From Streptococcus bovimastitidis (lineage in GTDB: Bacteria > Bacillota > Bacilli > Lactobacillales > Streptococcaceae): 64,000 nt of DNA. The stretch lies in assembly GCF_001885095.1 (NCBI RefSeq), contig NZ_LZDD01000002.1:62001-126000 (forward strand), given 5' to 3'. The position numbers were made by a program, and so were the translations under genes. The notes beneath the pieces were generated by a model. The model was not told the DNA's origin. It ran no database searches and was given only the letters and a program-made list of their open reading frames with translations. Positions within the stretch are counted from its first letter, which is position 1. Every line of letters starts with the position of its first letter. Shown here in pieces: positions 46,672 to 57,597 of the stretch.

Positions 46672-47463
46672 TTACTTGCCTTGGAAACGTGGTAGGCGTC
46701 TTTCTGAGAAAGCTCGAACGCCTTCTTTGAAGTCCTCTTTAAAAGCCAATTCTTCTTGCAGTTCGAGTTCAAGCTTGCCATAATCATCCCAAGCTTTAAA
46801 GTAACTTTCCCAAACAAGTGCTTTCATGGCTGCATAAGAATTAGTTGAGCCTCTCCTTAACCGTTTTAAAAGTTGGTTAAGAGTTTTATCCATCTTGTCA
46901 GCTTCTACTGCACGATAAACAAAACCAAAATCCTGCGCTTTTTCAGCGCTAACACTTTCGCCTGTCATAACCAAATGGGTGGCCCGATTCAATCCAACAG
47001 CTCTTGTTAGGAGATAAAGACCGCCTGCATCTGGAGCTAAGGCTAGATTGACGAAAGCTTGGATGAATTTCGTTTGAGTGCTTGCCAGACAAAAATCAAC
47101 TGCTAGGGCTATGTTGGCTGCTGCGCCAGCGACAGCTCCATCGGCGCACATGATGACTGGCTTAGGTAATCGTCTAATGGCTATCGAGATCTCCTGAACC
47201 AGCTTAGCGATATCTACAAGCGACTGAACATCATCATTACTAACTGCTTTTTCCATTTGATCCAGATCTCCACCGACTGAAAATACTTTTCCTGCCGCTT
47301 TGATAATCAAGAAATGTAGCTGATCATTTTGAGAAACGTGATCAATAGCCTCTAGTATTTCCTGACACATGGGAATGTTAAAGCCATTGGATACTTGCGG
47401 GCGATTTAGTGTTAGAGTTGCTATATCATCTACACTTTCTAAGAGAATTGTCTGAAAAGTCAT
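46672..47463 (-). CDS. fabM: Trans-2-decenoyl-ACP isomerase FabM (enoyl-CoA hydratase family)
   Basis: A 263-residue crotonase-fold protein at the fabM position of the streptococcal fab locus. FabM converts trans-2- to cis-3-decenoyl-ACP so that unsaturated fatty acids can be made. Seen: [15 protein letters not shown], oxyanion segments [14 protein letters not shown] and [37 protein letters not shown] CoA hydratase/isomerase with another substrate is the main alternative, but the context favours FabM. Confidence 0.88.
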   Translation of the reverse strand: MTFQTILLESVDDIATLTLNRPQVSNGFNIPMCQEILEAIDHVSQNDQLHFLIIKAAGKVFSVGGDLDQMEKAVSNDDVQSLVDIAKLVQEISIAIRRLPKPVIMCADGAVAGAAANIALAVDFCLASTQTKFIQAFVNLALAPDAGGLYLLTRAVGLNRATHLVMTGESVSAEKAQDFGFVYRAVEADKMDKTLNQLLKRLRRGSTNSYAAMKALVWESYFKAWDDYGKLELELQEELAFKEDFKEGVRAFSERRLPRFQGK

Positions 47464-47511
47464 TAGTTCCTTCTTTCTGCTCTTATCAAAAATAGTTTTA
47501 ATAAAAAATCA

Positions 47512-47568
47512 TTTGATTATCAAACTAAATCTGTTATACATTTTACAATAGTTTTTTTAATTCTGCAA
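47512..47568 (-). promoter_or_regulatory. fabM promoter with FabT box
   Basis: Minus strand TTGCAG (47568-47563), 17 bases, TAAAAT (47545-47540); the perfect palindrome TTTGATTATCAAA lies at 47512-47524, about 15-30 bases downstream of the -10, where it would act as a roadblock or early-transcribed operator. Confidence 0.8.
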
Positions 47569-47592
47569 GAAAAATATTAAAAATAAAAAACC

Positions 47593-47613
47593 AACTTGGA
47601 ATTAATCCAAGTT
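47593..47613 (-). terminator. dnaJ terminator
   Basis: AACTTGGA and TCCAAGTT pair perfectly around TTAAT, followed on the minus strand by GGTTTTTTATTTTT. Confidence 0.9.
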
Positions 47614-47620
47614 AGTCCTT

Positions 47621-48760
47621 TTAAATATCCTCTAAAGCATCTTTCATTTTGTCAAAGAAACCTTTTTTCTTAGGCGATTTGATTTCTTGACCACTTGCCT
47701 CCGCAAATGCATGAAGGGCTTCTTTTTGTTTATCATTCAATTTAGTTGGGGTCACAATATTAATGGTTACATGTTGATCACCCTGGCCTGAACCGCGTAA
47801 TTTTGGTGCTCCCTTACCTTTCAAACGGAAAGTTTTACCCGTTTGAGTACCGGCAGGAATTGCCATTTCAACATCACCATGGACAGTTGGAATATCCACC
47901 GTATCCCCTAGAGCGGCTTGTACGAAGCTTACATTTAAAGTGTAGTAGATTGTTGAACCATTGCGTTCAAATTTTTGACTAGGTAAAACGTTTAAAACAA
48001 CGAATAAATCGCCATAAGGTCCGCCATTATAACCTGCTTCACCTTGACCTGCAAGACGGATTTGTTGACCTGTTTCAACACCTGCAGGAATCTTAACAGA
48101 AACTCTATGTGTTTCTTTTTCATGACCAGTACCGTGACAAGTTTGACAAGGGTCTTTAATTTCTTGACCACTACCATGACAAACATCACAGGTTACTTGA
48201 CGACGCATCATGCCAAGTGGTGTTTGTGTGTCCACGTTGATAACCCCTGTACCATGACATCGTCCACAAGTTACTGGACTAGTTCCTGGTTTTGCTCCCG
48301 AACCATCACAAGTATGACAGATTGCTTCACGATGATATGATACTTCTTTTTCGACACCGAAAATGGCTTCTTCAAAGCTCAAATTGACACGGTATTGCAA
48401 GTCATCACCCTGACGAGGTGCGTTAGGATTACGCATGCCTCCGCCACCACCGAAGAAACTAGAAAAAATATCTTCAAAGCCACCGAAGCCTGACCCATCA
48501 AAACCACCAAAGCCGCCGGCACCACCACCGAAGCCACCTTGTGCTCCAGCTGCACCGTATTGATCATAAGCAGCCCGTTTTTGTGAATCACTAAGGGTTT
48601 CATAAGCTTCTTGAACATCCTTGTATTTTTGTTCAGCATCAGCAGCCTTATTAATATCAGGATGATATTTTTTAGACATCTTCCGATAAGCTTTTTTTAT
48701 CTCGTCTGCAGAAGCATCCTTAGACACCCCCAAACGCTCATAAAATTCAGTATTGTTCAT
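47621..48760 (-). CDS. dnaJ: Chaperone DnaJ
   Basis: A 379-residue type I J-protein that stimulates DnaK. J domain with HPD in KYHPDINK (about 36-43), Gly/Phe-rich linker (about 75-115, [12 protein letters not shown]), four CxxCxGxG zinc repeats ([32 protein letters not shown]), and substrate-binding C-terminal domains. Start ATG 48760 gives the normal N-terminus [11 protein letters not shown]; an in-frame TTG five codons earlier is possible. No Shine-Dalgarno precedes either. Separated from dnaK by a terminator and a structured element. Confidence 0.95.
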   Translation of the reverse strand: MNNTEFYERLGVSKDASADEIKKAYRKMSKKYHPDINKAADAEQKYKDVQEAYETLSDSQKRAAYDQYGAAGAQGGFGGGAGGFGGFDGSGFGGFEDIFSSFFGGGGGMRNPNAPRQGDDLQYRVNLSFEEAIFGVEKEVSYHREAICHTCDGSGAKPGTSPVTCGRCHGTGVINVDTQTPLGMMRRQVTCDVCHGSGQEIKDPCQTCHGTGHEKETHRVSVKIPAGVETGQQIRLAGQGEAGYNGGPYGDLFVVLNVLPSQKFERNGSTIYYTLNVSFVQAALGDTVDIPTVHGDVEMAIPAGTQTGKTFRLKGKGAPKLRGSGQGDQHVTINIVTPTKLNDKQKEALHAFAEASGQEIKSPKKKGFFDKMKDALEDI

Positions 48761-48774
48761 AATATTAAGATACA

Positions 48775-48890
48775 AAGGGCGTTAAACGGACATAGACAAA
48801 ATAGGAGTTTTGACATTGGACGGCTTGCGTCCCAGGAAAAACTATCTTTTTGTCACAGTCCGTAGCCCGTGTTCAGTTAGAACACTATCA
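48775..48890 (-). repeat. Structured non-coding element between dnaK and dnaJ
   Basis: About 115 bases of GC-richer sequence than its surroundings. On the minus strand ACGGGCTACGGAC and GGACGCAAGCCGTCC flank an A-rich/T-rich AAAAAGATAGTTTTT stem, followed by TCAAAACTCC and GTCCGTTTAACGCCC. It ends 14 bases before the dnaJ ATG. The make-up resembles a dispersed intergenic repeat of streptococci; I cannot confirm other copies apart from a distantly similar stretch at 50868-50945. Confidence 0.5.
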
Positions 48891-48943
48891 TTCCTTTCTT
48901 GAAATATTTTGATGCCAGCAATTTGACATTTAATTTAGCCAAA

Positions 48944-48970
48944 AACAGAGGTCTGGTACAACCTCTGAAT
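48944..48970 (-). terminator. dnaK terminator
   Basis: CAGAGGT and ACCTCTG pair perfectly around an 8-base loop, followed on the minus strand by TTTTTGG. It lies about 35 bases past the dnaK stop and separates dnaK from dnaJ. Confidence 0.88.
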
Positions 48971-49002
48971 TTAGTTATTAATATCAATAGACAACTAGAT
49001 TT

Positions 49003-50832
<1,830 letters not shown>

Positions 50833-50867
50833 TCATACCTCTTTTATATTTTTCTTATACTAGTCTA

Positions 50868-50945
50868 GTTTAACGACTTGGCGGTCGAAGTTTTGTTTTT
50901 TTTTTTGAGCTCAGTGCCTTCGCAATCGCTGCGCAGTCACCAAAA
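50868..50945 (-). repeat. Structured element between grpE and dnaK
   Basis: 78 bases that start right after the grpE stop. On the minus strand a GC-rich half (GACTGCGCAGCGATTGCG, then CACTGAGCTC) is joined by a run of eleven A to AAAACTTCGACCGCCAAGTCG and TTAAAC. The CGACTTGGCGGTCG portion forms a hairpin. It shares CAAAACTYC and GTC(C)GTT(T)AA with the element before dnaJ. It is untranslated and follows the grpE frame without overlap. Confidence 0.45.
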
Positions 50946-51500
50946 TTAGTTATAAACAACAACCATTGCTGGCCTCAAAAGTCTCTCATGTAGCTTATAG
51001 CCTTTTTGGAAAACTTCTGCAATTGTATCAGCAGGATGGTCATCATCAGCTGGCAATGTTTGCACAGCCATATGCAAATTATGGTCAAAAGTTTCAGTCG
51101 CAACTTCTTCAATGCCTTCTTCTTTCAAAGCATTAACAAGACTTTCTTGAACCATCTCTAAACCTTTTTTAACATCATCGGTGAGACCTTCAACAGCAAG
51201 GGCACGCTCTAAGTTATCCAAGCTTGGTAGAATTTTTTTAGCCAAATCTTGTGAACGGTAACGTTGTAAGGTTTGACGTTCCTCATTTGAACGGCGTTGG
51301 ATATTTTGCATTTCCGCGTGCGCTCTAAGGAACTTATTCTCAAATTCATCAGCCTTCTCAAGGGCTAATTCAAGCTCTGTTTTCTCAGCTTCTTTTGTTT
51401 CGGTTTCAACCGAATTGTCTTCAGTCATTTCAGCTTCTGATGCTAGATTAGCATCTTCCACTTCTTCTTTTTGAATATCTTCTTCATGATTTGTAGACAC
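50946..51500 (-). CDS. grpE: Nucleotide exchange factor GrpE
   Basis: A 184-residue GrpE: acidic disordered N-terminus (about 1-35), long coiled coil ([33 protein letters not shown]), and the conserved C-terminal [23 protein letters not shown]. It releases ADP from DnaK. 23 bases after hrcA. Confidence 0.96.
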   Translation of the reverse strand: MSTNHEEDIQKEEVEDANLASEAEMTEDNSVETETKEAEKTELELALEKADEFENKFLRAHAEMQNIQRRSNEERQTLQRYRSQDLAKKILPSLDNLERALAVEGLTDDVKKGLEMVQESLVNALKEEGIEEVATETFDHNLHMAVQTLPADDDHPADTIAEVFQKGYKLHERLLRPAMVVVYN

Positions 51501-51523
51501 TTGTTCAACCTCTTTCTCTATTT

Positions 51524-52558
51524 CTAATGCACTTCGTAATGATTACTATTTAAATAACGATAGTAATCTCTTAATTTAACCGCTAAAATACGGCCAATCA
51601 CATTTATCAAGCTGACATTCCGGCGATAATTCATATCGATCGGTCCAATCAAACTCATTAAACCAAATCCACGATAAGGAATCAGGAATTTATAAGTCAG
51701 AAGACTCAAATCAGCAAGAGCTGGTTCACTGCTATCAGCCACTTGAACAGTAGCCATTTCGTTTTCAGCCATCCCTTGACGAATGGTCAAAGCTAGACCT
51801 TGTTCATCATCTAAAAATTGATAGGTCTTTAACTCTGCATAATCTAAAGCATTCACCTTACCTGCCACGAAAACTGTTTCTTTAAATAATTCTTTAAAGA
51901 TATAGTCAAATAAATCGATAACGTTGTCAGTGACCGTAAAGTATTTTTGCAAGACCTGTGGAATTTCTGTCCTCAACTTATAATGAACATCAATCAACTC
52001 TCGTCCCACTAGGCGTTCATCAACAACTTCTTTTAAACGGAGAAGATCTCTGCTTAAAAAATTTTTGGGAATGGCAAATTGAACTGTCATGGGTTTAGAC
52101 TCATCTAAATTAAGTACAGCTAAAGCATCATGATTGGACAATTGCACAATCTCAAAACCTGTTAACTTTTGTCGAGCAGGTTCAACATCGAGAATCGCAA
52201 CTGTAAAACCAGTAATATCAGCCAAGACTTGACTAGCTTTGGCAAGAATGTCTTCCAATTTGAATGCTTCAAAATCAAATGCTTTCACTAATTGATAGAC
52301 ATCTCGTTCATCGATACTATCTAAACTTAAGGAATGCTCAACAAAATATTTAAAGCCAGCTGGACTTGGCATCCGTCCACTTGACGTATGAGCTTTTTCT
52401 AAGAGCCCTAATTTTTCAAGTTTAGCCATTTCATTGCGAATCGTCGCACTACTTGTTTCAATAGTAGATTGCAATGCTTTTGAACCGACGGGTTCATGGG
52501 TTTGCGTAAACAAGTCGACAATCAAGTTCAAAATTTCATTTTGACGCTCAGTAATCAC
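51524..52558 (-). CDS. hrcA: Heat-shock repressor HrcA, GTG start
   Basis: HrcA binds CIRCE and represses hrcA-grpE-dnaK. 344 residues from the GTG at 52558 (SD AAAGGGGTGA), which gives the family N-terminus (V/M)[16 protein letters not shown]; the longer ORF to 52588 starts before the ribosome site. Winged helix [36 protein letters not shown] is typical, and the C-terminal [19 protein letters not shown] matches HrcA. Confidence 0.96.
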   Translation of the reverse strand: MITERQNEILNLIVDLFTQTHEPVGSKALQSTIETSSATIRNEMAKLEKLGLLEKAHTSSGRMPSPAGFKYFVEHSLSLDSIDERDVYQLVKAFDFEAFKLEDILAKASQVLADITGFTVAILDVEPARQKLTGFEIVQLSNHDALAVLNLDESKPMTVQFAIPKNFLSRDLLRLKEVVDERLVGRELIDVHYKLRTEIPQVLQKYFTVTDNVIDLFDYIFKELFKETVFVAGKVNALDYAELKTYQFLDDEQGLALTIRQGMAENEMATVQVADSSEPALADLSLLTYKFLIPYRGFGLMSLIGPIDMNYRRNVSLINVIGRILAVKLRDYYRYLNSNHYEVH

Positions 52559-52581
52559 TAACCAATCACCCCTTTCGGTAT

Positions 52582-52608
52582 TTAGCACTCGAACAATTAG
52601 ACTGCTAA
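52582..52608 (-). promoter_or_regulatory. CIRCE element, downstream copy (one mismatch)
   Basis: TTAGCACTC, 9 bases, GACTGCTAA; the consensus right arm is GAGTGCTAA. It lies between the -10 and the hrcA start codon. Confidence 0.88.
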
Positions 52609-52619
52609 CTTATATTTCC

Positions 52620-52647
52620 ATTATACTCCTTCTAAAATAAGTGTCAA
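52620..52647 (-). promoter_or_regulatory. hrcA operon promoter
   Basis: Minus strand TTGACA (52647-52642), 16 bases, TATAAT (52625-52620), with one CIRCE on each side. Confidence 0.9.
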
Positions 52648-52664
52648 GAGAAAAACTCAAAAAA

Positions 52665-52691
52665 TTAGCACTCTTGTCAAAAGAGTGCTAA
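52665..52691 (-). promoter_or_regulatory. CIRCE element, upstream copy (perfect)
   Basis: TTAGCACTC, 9 bases, GAGTGCTAA, an exact match to the consensus. It lies upstream of the -35 and abuts the stop codon of the hydrolase gene at 52694, where its stem may also act as that gene's terminator. Confidence 0.95.
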
Positions 52692-52693
52692 TT

Positions 52694-53278
52694 TTAATCA
52701 AATCGCGTTAAATTATTATCTTCAATCACCTTGATAAGTTTATTAGAATAATCTTTATCATAAGCATAAATATAATCCTCTAAAGCTTGTGCAGGTGCTT
52801 TATAACCTTCTTGACTGGCCAGTTGACGGTAGAGTTGCTTATCCCATACTTGCCCTTTTCTCAGCGTTACGAAATAGTCAGCAATTGAAGCTTCCCAGTC
52901 CTTGTAGCGGGAAAAACGTAACAAGGACTTTTCTGGATTTTGAACAGCTGGACGAGAACTGATTAGTTGAACAGAAGCTTGACCAGGTTGCGCTTGCATA
53001 GCGAATAAATTGTGATAACGTGAAGCCAGTAAAGTTTGTCCACTTTGACTTTCCAATAGAATCTGACCAATAATCACTGATGGACGAATCCCATATGTAT
53101 CAGCGTATGGCTTAACCACCGGTCCAATTTGGGCGATAAAGCCTTTGTCTGAGTATGGAACTGCCACTTTTTCATAAGCCTGATTTGAGTGGGCATTTTT
53201 GATAAGCGGAAAAACAAGTCCGAACAAGAACAAGAAGACCAATCCTAGGAATAGGGGTAATTTCAATCGAACTCTCAT
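52694..53278 (-). CDS. Membrane-anchored glucosaminidase-domain wall hydrolase
   Basis: A 194-residue protein with an N-terminal signal-anchor (about 7-27) and an extracellular GH73-like mannosyl-glycoprotein endo-beta-N-acetylglucosaminidase domain. The likely catalytic Glu lies in IIGQILLESQSGQT, with HNLFAMQAQ downstream and a late Tyr-rich YIYAYDKDYSNKL. Such enzymes cut peptidoglycan glycan chains. It overlaps the carboxypeptidase gene upstream by 4 bases, so the two act in one operon of wall remodelling. Confidence 0.86.
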   Translation of the reverse strand: MRVRLKLPLFLGLVFLFLFGLVFPLIKNAHSNQAYEKVAVPYSDKGFIAQIGPVVKPYADTYGIRPSVIIGQILLESQSGQTLLASRYHNLFAMQAQPGQASVQLISSRPAVQNPEKSLLRFSRYKDWEASIADYFVTLRKGQVWDKQLYRQLASQEGYKAPAQALEDYIYAYDKDYSNKLIKVIEDNNLTRFD

Positions 53279-54030
53279 TCTGACTCCTTTAAAGCTTTAA
53301 TGAACTCTTCCAACGAAAGATTATGTTTAGTCATATAGACAGCTGCTTTTTTTCCGACATAACGGTAATGCCAATCCTCGTAACCGACACCAGTACTACC
53401 TTTCTTATCTTCCTTAAAACGAAGAACGAAACCATACTCTGGAGCTATATCTACGATTTGCTTAACCACAGCAGGATCACTCTGATTGAGTAAATCAACT
53501 GTACTCATATCAATCGCTAAACCAGTCTGATGCTCACTAGAGCCTGCAGGCTGTGAATAGGTTTGGACAAGTTTTTCAGCAGCTTCTTGCGTTAAACTAG
53601 GGTCATTGGCCATTTCTTGTTCGACATATCCTTGATATAGCTGAGCTTGATACTCAACACTACGATAACCCGAGATTAGGTGTTCTTGCGGGTCGATAGC
53701 CTGAGCTGCCGCTAAAAAATTAGTCGCCGCATCCGCAATCCGAGTATCAACATAAATACCATTGATATCCGCAAGCTCTGGATTCATTTCATCCTTTGGA
53801 TGATCACGATTAACTAAAACCAATTGCCAATCTTTAGTAGAAAGTTTCGGTAAACTACTAGCTGTTTTACTAGTGGATTTGGATTTTTTCTTGATTACAG
53901 ATTGACTAGCCACTGCCTGTTTTGGATTAATGATATTACGATCACCTGTAATAAAAACATAGAGGCAGAAAGCAAATAATACTAAGGCAAAAAGCTGTAA
54001 CAAAATGAGTAAAACTTTATTATTTTTCAT
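53275..54030 (-). CDS. D,D/L,D-carboxypeptidase, VanY/LdcB family
   Basis: A 251-residue M15B peptidase with an N-terminal transmembrane helix (about 6-26), a Ser/Lys linker, then the zinc site SEHQTGLAIDMS (His and Asp ligands) and GYEDWHYRYVG (catalytic Glu/His). GYRSVEYQAQLY is the usual upstream block. In pneumococcus the homologous DacB/LdcB trims L,D bonds of tetrapeptides; whether this is L,D or D,D cannot be told. Overlaps the phosphatase gene by 11 bases. Confidence 0.88.
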   Translation of the reverse strand: MKNNKVLLILLQLFALVLFAFCLYVFITGDRNIINPKQAVASQSVIKKKSKSTSKTASSLPKLSTKDWQLVLVNRDHPKDEMNPELADINGIYVDTRIADAATNFLAAAQAIDPQEHLISGYRSVEYQAQLYQGYVEQEMANDPSLTQEAAEKLVQTYSQPAGSSEHQTGLAIDMSTVDLLNQSDPAVVKQIVDIAPEYGFVLRFKEDKKGSTGVGYEDWHYRYVGKKAAVYMTKHNLSLEEFIKALKESE

Positions 54031-54727
54031 GAGACATTTTTTCTATTATTTCTTGACCACGATAACGGTAACTCATATCACCTACGGCCTTAATTTGGAA
54101 CTTACCCTCCTCAAAATCAACAACCGTAACACTACCGTTATCAATAAATTGTTTTTCACGATTAGAATCAATAAGATACATAAAAGTACCAATTGTCATC
54201 CCATGACTAACAACGATGGCGTTACCTCCGCCAGAATTTTCAATGGATAAAGCAATGGCTTCAAAACCATCATATATTCTCTTTTTAAGAACATCCCAAG
54301 GTTCAGCCCAGTTAGCTGTATCAACTTCTACAATACTTTCAGCTAACTCTGAATAAGGAACTTCACGCATGTTATTTTTACCTTCAAAGGCTTTTGTTCT
54401 CGGTAACACACCCATAAAAAGCTCCGCGTCATAGGCACCATCTAAACTGCCAAAGCACCATTCACGAATTCTTTTATCTCTAGTATATGGGAGAAACTCA
54501 TTTTCCGACTCACGGAGAATAATTTCCATGGTTTGCATGGTACGTCCTGAATCACTTGAAAAAGCCGCTTTAAAAGGAATGCCCGCATCTTTTAACCCTA
54601 AACCTAATTCACGAATACCCTCCTCACCTTTTTTGGTTAAAGGAGTATCGCTCCAGCCCTGAGCACGACCAATTGTATTAAACATAGTTTTTCCATGGCG
54701 AGCAATATATAATCTGGTTTTAGTCAT
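54020..54727 (-). CDS. Histidine phosphatase (phosphoglycerate mutase-like)
   Basis: A 235-residue branch-1 histidine phosphatase. The phospho-histidine lies in LYIARHGKTMFNTIGRAQGWSDTPLT (RHG) and the second His in AIVVSHGMTIGTFMYL; Arg in FSSDSGRTMQT completes the pocket. Lengths and insertions fit cofactor-dependent phosphatases of broad specificity rather than glycolytic Gpm. First gene of the phosphatase-carboxypeptidase-glucosaminidase unit. Confidence 0.88.
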   Translation of the reverse strand: MTKTRLYIARHGKTMFNTIGRAQGWSDTPLTKKGEEGIRELGLGLKDAGIPFKAAFSSDSGRTMQTMEIILRESENEFLPYTRDKRIREWCFGSLDGAYDAELFMGVLPRTKAFEGKNNMREVPYSELAESIVEVDTANWAEPWDVLKKRIYDGFEAIALSIENSGGGNAIVVSHGMTIGTFMYLIDSNREKQFIDNGSVTVVDFEEGKFQIKAVGDMSYRYRGQEIIEKMSHEK

Positions 54728-54834
54728 TGTAAACCTCCATAATCTCTACATAATAAGATTATAGCATGATTTTAGCTTAAGAGACAAGGAAAGCCACACG
54801 CTACTTACACTTATCCAGTCTAAGGCTATCATGC

Positions 54835-54860
54835 AAAAAAAGACACCACAATGTGATGTC
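54835..54860 (-). terminator. Terminator of the CsbD-like gene
   Basis: GACATCAC and GTGGTGTC pair (one wobble) around a 3-base loop, followed on the minus strand by seven T. Confidence 0.88.
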
Positions 54861-54876
54861 ACTTTCCTATTATAAA

Positions 54877-55026
54877 TTATTTATCATCTTCTTGTTTGAT
54901 TTTTCCGATTTCTTTTTCAACCAAACCTTCAACTTCTAATTTTTTATCGCCGAGGACTTTCCCAGCAGCCTCTTTAGCACTGCCTTTAACTTCTTCAAAC
55001 TTTGGATCAAATTTTTCTTCTGTCAT
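54877..55026 (-). CDS. CsbD-like small stress protein
   Basis: A 49-residue, charged protein: MTEEKFDPKFEEVKGSAKEAAGK, then LGDKKLEVEGLVEKEIGKIK. The KGSAKEAAGKVLGDKKLEVEG core is the CsbD/UPF0337 motif of a family induced by general or osmotic stress in other Firmicutes; its biochemical role is not known. AAGGAGG lies 9 bases before the ATG. It is monocistronic, with TTGAGC - 17 - TATTAT upstream and a terminator downstream. Confidence 0.9.
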   Translation of the reverse strand: MTEEKFDPKFEEVKGSAKEAAGKVLGDKKLEVEGLVEKEIGKIKQEDDK

Positions 55027-55053
55027 GATAAAGCCTCCTTCTTATTTTTCTAA

Positions 55054-55082
55054 ATAATAGCATAATTAGAAAAATTGCTCAA
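55054..55082 (-). promoter_or_regulatory. Promoter of the CsbD-like gene
   Basis: Minus strand TTGAGC (55082-55077), 17 bases, TATTAT (55059-55054), about 28 bases before the ATG. Confidence 0.7.
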
Positions 55083-55121
55083 GGAAAAACTGGAACCTCT
55101 GACAGTCTCAATAGCGGCTAA

Positions 55122-56459
55122 CTAATTTTTAAAGCTATGGATAGGAGCCGGAATCTGACCGCCACGCGCAATAAAATCAACTGAAGAATTCTGATTAACT
55201 GCCATTACCGGTGCAGTTCCTAAAAGGCCGCCAAACTCAATCATTTCTCCGACTTTACCTTTTGGAATAATGCGAACAGCAGTTGTCTTTTGATTGATAA
55301 CACCAATAGCCGCCTCATCTGCAATCATAGCAGCAATCGTTTGATAAGGAGTATCCTCAGGGATGGCAATCATATCCAACCCGACAGAACAAATGGCCGT
55401 CATCGCTTCTAATTTTTCTAAACTAAGAGCACCACTTTGAACGGCCGCAATCATTCCTTCATCTTCAGAAACAGGGATAAAAGCACCAGATAAACCACCA
55501 ACTTGGTTGCAGGCCATAACGCCACCTTTTTTAACAGCATCATTCAAAAGAGCAAGGGCAGCCGTTGTCCCATGTGTACCGACAGCTTCTAGACCCATTT
55601 CTTCTAAAACACGGGCAACTGAATCGCCAACAGCAGGTGTTGGGGCAAGTGATAAATCAACAATCCCGAATTTAACACCAAGACGTTCGCTAGACATCTG
55701 ACCAACTAGTTGACCAATCCGCGTAATTTTAAAGGCCGTTTTCTTAACCGTTTCAGCCAAAACATCAAAGCTCTCACCGCGCACTTTTTCTAAAGCACGT
55801 TTCACAACACCAGGACCAGAAACACCCACGTTGATGACCGTATCTGCTTCACCAACCCCGTGAAAGGCGCCGGCCATAAAAGGATTATCTTCAACCGCAT
55901 TTGCAAAAACAACAAGCTTAGCAGCCCCTAAATCAGATTCCTGAGCTGTTTCTTTTATGATACGGCCCATATCAGCGACCGCAGACATGTTAATGCCTGA
56001 CTTGGTTGAACCAATATTAACGGAAGCACAGACCTTGTCGGTCTCAGCTAGTGCTTTTGGAATAGAATTAATGAGGATTTCATCACCCTTTTGGTAGCCC
56101 TTCTGAACTAAAGCTGAAAAACCACCAATAAAATCGACACCAATTTCATGGGCAGCCTTATCCAAAGCTTTTGCTAAAGGAAGGTAATCCTTAGCATCTG
56201 TCGCTGCACCAATTAGAGCGATTGGAGTGACAGAAACCCGTTTATTAACAATTGGAATTCCCAACTCGGCCGCAATCTCATCACCAACTTCAACAAGGTT
56301 ACCAGCTTTAGAGACGATTTTTTGATAAATTTTCTCTGCTGCCTTATCAATGTCTGGATCGATACAGTCTAAGAGAGAAATCCCCATTGTAATAGTACGG
56401 ATATCGAAATGTTGCTCTTCAATCATTTCAATTGTTTCAGAAACTTGTCTAATGTCCAT
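55122..56459 (-). CDS. PFL family protein (DUF711/UPF0210)
   Basis: A 445-residue UPF0210 protein, whose fold is related to anaerobic ribonucleotide reductase/pyruvate-formate-lyase barrels. The start at ATG 56459 follows AAGGAG by ten bases; the TTG three codons earlier is too close to the ribosome site. Conserved blocks include [29 protein letters not shown] and [21 protein letters not shown]. It is always paired with the ACT-domain protein encoded just upstream. Function unknown. Confidence 0.9.
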   Translation of the reverse strand: MDIRQVSETIEMIEEQHFDIRTITMGISLLDCIDPDIDKAAEKIYQKIVSKAGNLVEVGDEIAAELGIPIVNKRVSVTPIALIGAATDAKDYLPLAKALDKAAHEIGVDFIGGFSALVQKGYQKGDEILINSIPKALAETDKVCASVNIGSTKSGINMSAVADMGRIIKETAQESDLGAAKLVVFANAVEDNPFMAGAFHGVGEADTVINVGVSGPGVVKRALEKVRGESFDVLAETVKKTAFKITRIGQLVGQMSSERLGVKFGIVDLSLAPTPAVGDSVARVLEEMGLEAVGTHGTTAALALLNDAVKKGGVMACNQVGGLSGAFIPVSEDEGMIAAVQSGALSLEKLEAMTAICSVGLDMIAIPEDTPYQTIAAMIADEAAIGVINQKTTAVRIIPKGKVGEMIEFGGLLGTAPVMAVNQNSSVDFIARGGQIPAPIHSFKN

Positions 56460-56473
56460 GACCTGCAATCTCC

Positions 56474-56740
56474 TTATAAATTGTGCATAGCATCAAAGAT
56501 AGCCGTACTTTGAATATTAATTTTAACTTGAAGGCTTTCACCAAAAGCAGTGAATTCTTCCCGTAATTGACTAAAGTCTTTTTTCTCTTCACTTGATACA
56601 AGAGCCATCATGGTGAAATAATCGCTAAGAACCGTTTGCGAAATATCATCGATATTTAACCCTAAATTGGCAATCTTGCCAGAAACTCCAGCGACAATTC
56701 CTTTATTATCCTTACCAACAACTGTAATGATTGCTTTCAT
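56474..56740 (-). CDS. ACT domain protein (UPF0237, GcvR-like)
   Basis: An 88-residue single ACT domain: [49 protein letters not shown], a small-molecule-binding fold found in amino-acid-responsive regulators. It is 14 bases upstream of the DUF711 gene, a pairing conserved across Firmicutes, which implies that ACT binds a ligand or controls the DUF711 enzyme. The ligand is unknown. Confidence 0.9.
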   Translation of the reverse strand: MKAIITVVGKDNKGIVAGVSGKIANLGLNIDDISQTVLSDYFTMMALVSSEEKKDFSQLREEFTAFGESLQVKINIQSTAIFDAMHNL

Positions 56741-56910
56741 GAAAGCACCTCCTTTTATTTGTTACATTTTACCACAATTGTAGGCATTATACTAGACACA
56801 TCAAGAGTTAGCACTAGTTAGTTACAAATTGATGTCAACTATCTCAAAGTTGGCCTTATTTGTTACCAAACTGACAAGCTCTTTCAATAATCCTAACCTA
56901 TAATAAGAGA

Positions 56911-56992
56911 GAGGCAACAGATTAAAAAGATAAGACAATTTTATAGTTGCTCATAAAAAAGACACTCTTTTCTAAGATAAAGGGTGTCTTTT
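56911..56992 (+). ncRNA. Candidate small RNA ending at an orphan terminator
   Basis: TATAAT at 56899-56904 is followed, about 53 bases further, by AAAAGACACTCTTT paired with AAAGGGTGTCTTTT (56957-56992), a strong intrinsic terminator with no gene before it on the plus strand. GGCAAC (56912) and GTTGC (56946) could form a second stem. No convincing -35 and no ORF with a ribosome site. Both flanking genes point away from it, so nothing known uses this terminator. Confidence 0.45.
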
Positions 56993-57076
56993 CGATTACC
57001 TCCACTCTTTCTTTGATAGTAGAGATAATAAGACAAATAATATTTGCAAAGTTTCGCCTAGAGAGGATGAAGAAAG

Positions 57077-57373
57077 ATGACAAAAGACGACAGAGAGCTG
57101 ATTGAGAATTTAGAAAAAGCTTACGATTACTTACATCCAATTTTAGAAAAAATAGATGATGATTTAGATGCCTTCGAAAATGCTTATCAAGACTATCTTG
57201 ACTTACGTCAATTCCATGGCAGTACTAAATGGTTTGACTTATTTGAAGAAGATCACGACAAGATTAAAAGTGGCATTTTAAGTCAAGACCAACTCTATAA
57301 TTTAATAGTAGACCATAACCACATCTTGGGCCGTTTCTTTACCTTGAGTGAGCGAATGTACAAAAAACTCTAA
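57077..57373 (+). CDS. DUF4298 family protein
   Basis: A 98-residue very acidic, helical protein. The LEKAYDYLHPILEKIDDDLDAFENAYQDYLDLRQFHGSTKWFDLFEEDHDKI region is typical of DUF4298, common in streptococci. No signal or membrane segment. GAGAGGATG is a moderate ribosome site. Function unknown. Confidence 0.82.
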   Translation: MTKDDRELIENLEKAYDYLHPILEKIDDDLDAFENAYQDYLDLRQFHGSTKWFDLFEEDHDKIKSGILSQDQLYNLIVDHNHILGRFFTLSERMYKKL

Positions 57374-57597
57374 AATAGCAAAATCCTCCAAAAGCCTGGT
57401 ATGTCAGTGAATAAGGTTAGTATATTCTTTTGCTTAAATATTTATTTCATTTATTTGTCTTTTATCATTGACTTCTGCCATCTTTACTGTTAGACTAAAG
57501 AGTGTAAATAAGTTTTTCGAGTCAAAGTATCAGTTTTTACTATGTTTTATCTCTTTAAGATTTTTTTTACAAATAATAATAATAGAGGTAACTCAAA
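57374..57597 (+). promoter_or_regulatory. cspA promoter and long 5' leader
   Basis: TTGACT (57468-57473), 17 bases, TAGACT (57491-57496). The leader would be about 95 bases, AT-rich, with a late GAGGTAACTCAAA ribosome site. Long leaders of cold-shock genes fold differently in the cold and control translation; I infer the same here. 57374-57467 shows nothing recognisable. Confidence 0.6.

Noticed and set aside
52665..52691. CIRCE stem as a dedicated terminator
   Set aside because: It abuts the hydrolase stop and could stop transcription, but there is only a short T-rich stretch; the exact CIRCE match explains it.
56922..57140. Minus-strand 72-codon open frame across the DUF4298 start
   Set aside because: No ribosome site, overlaps the DUF4298 gene and the candidate terminator, and has no protein-like character beyond an AT-rich hydrophobic stretch.
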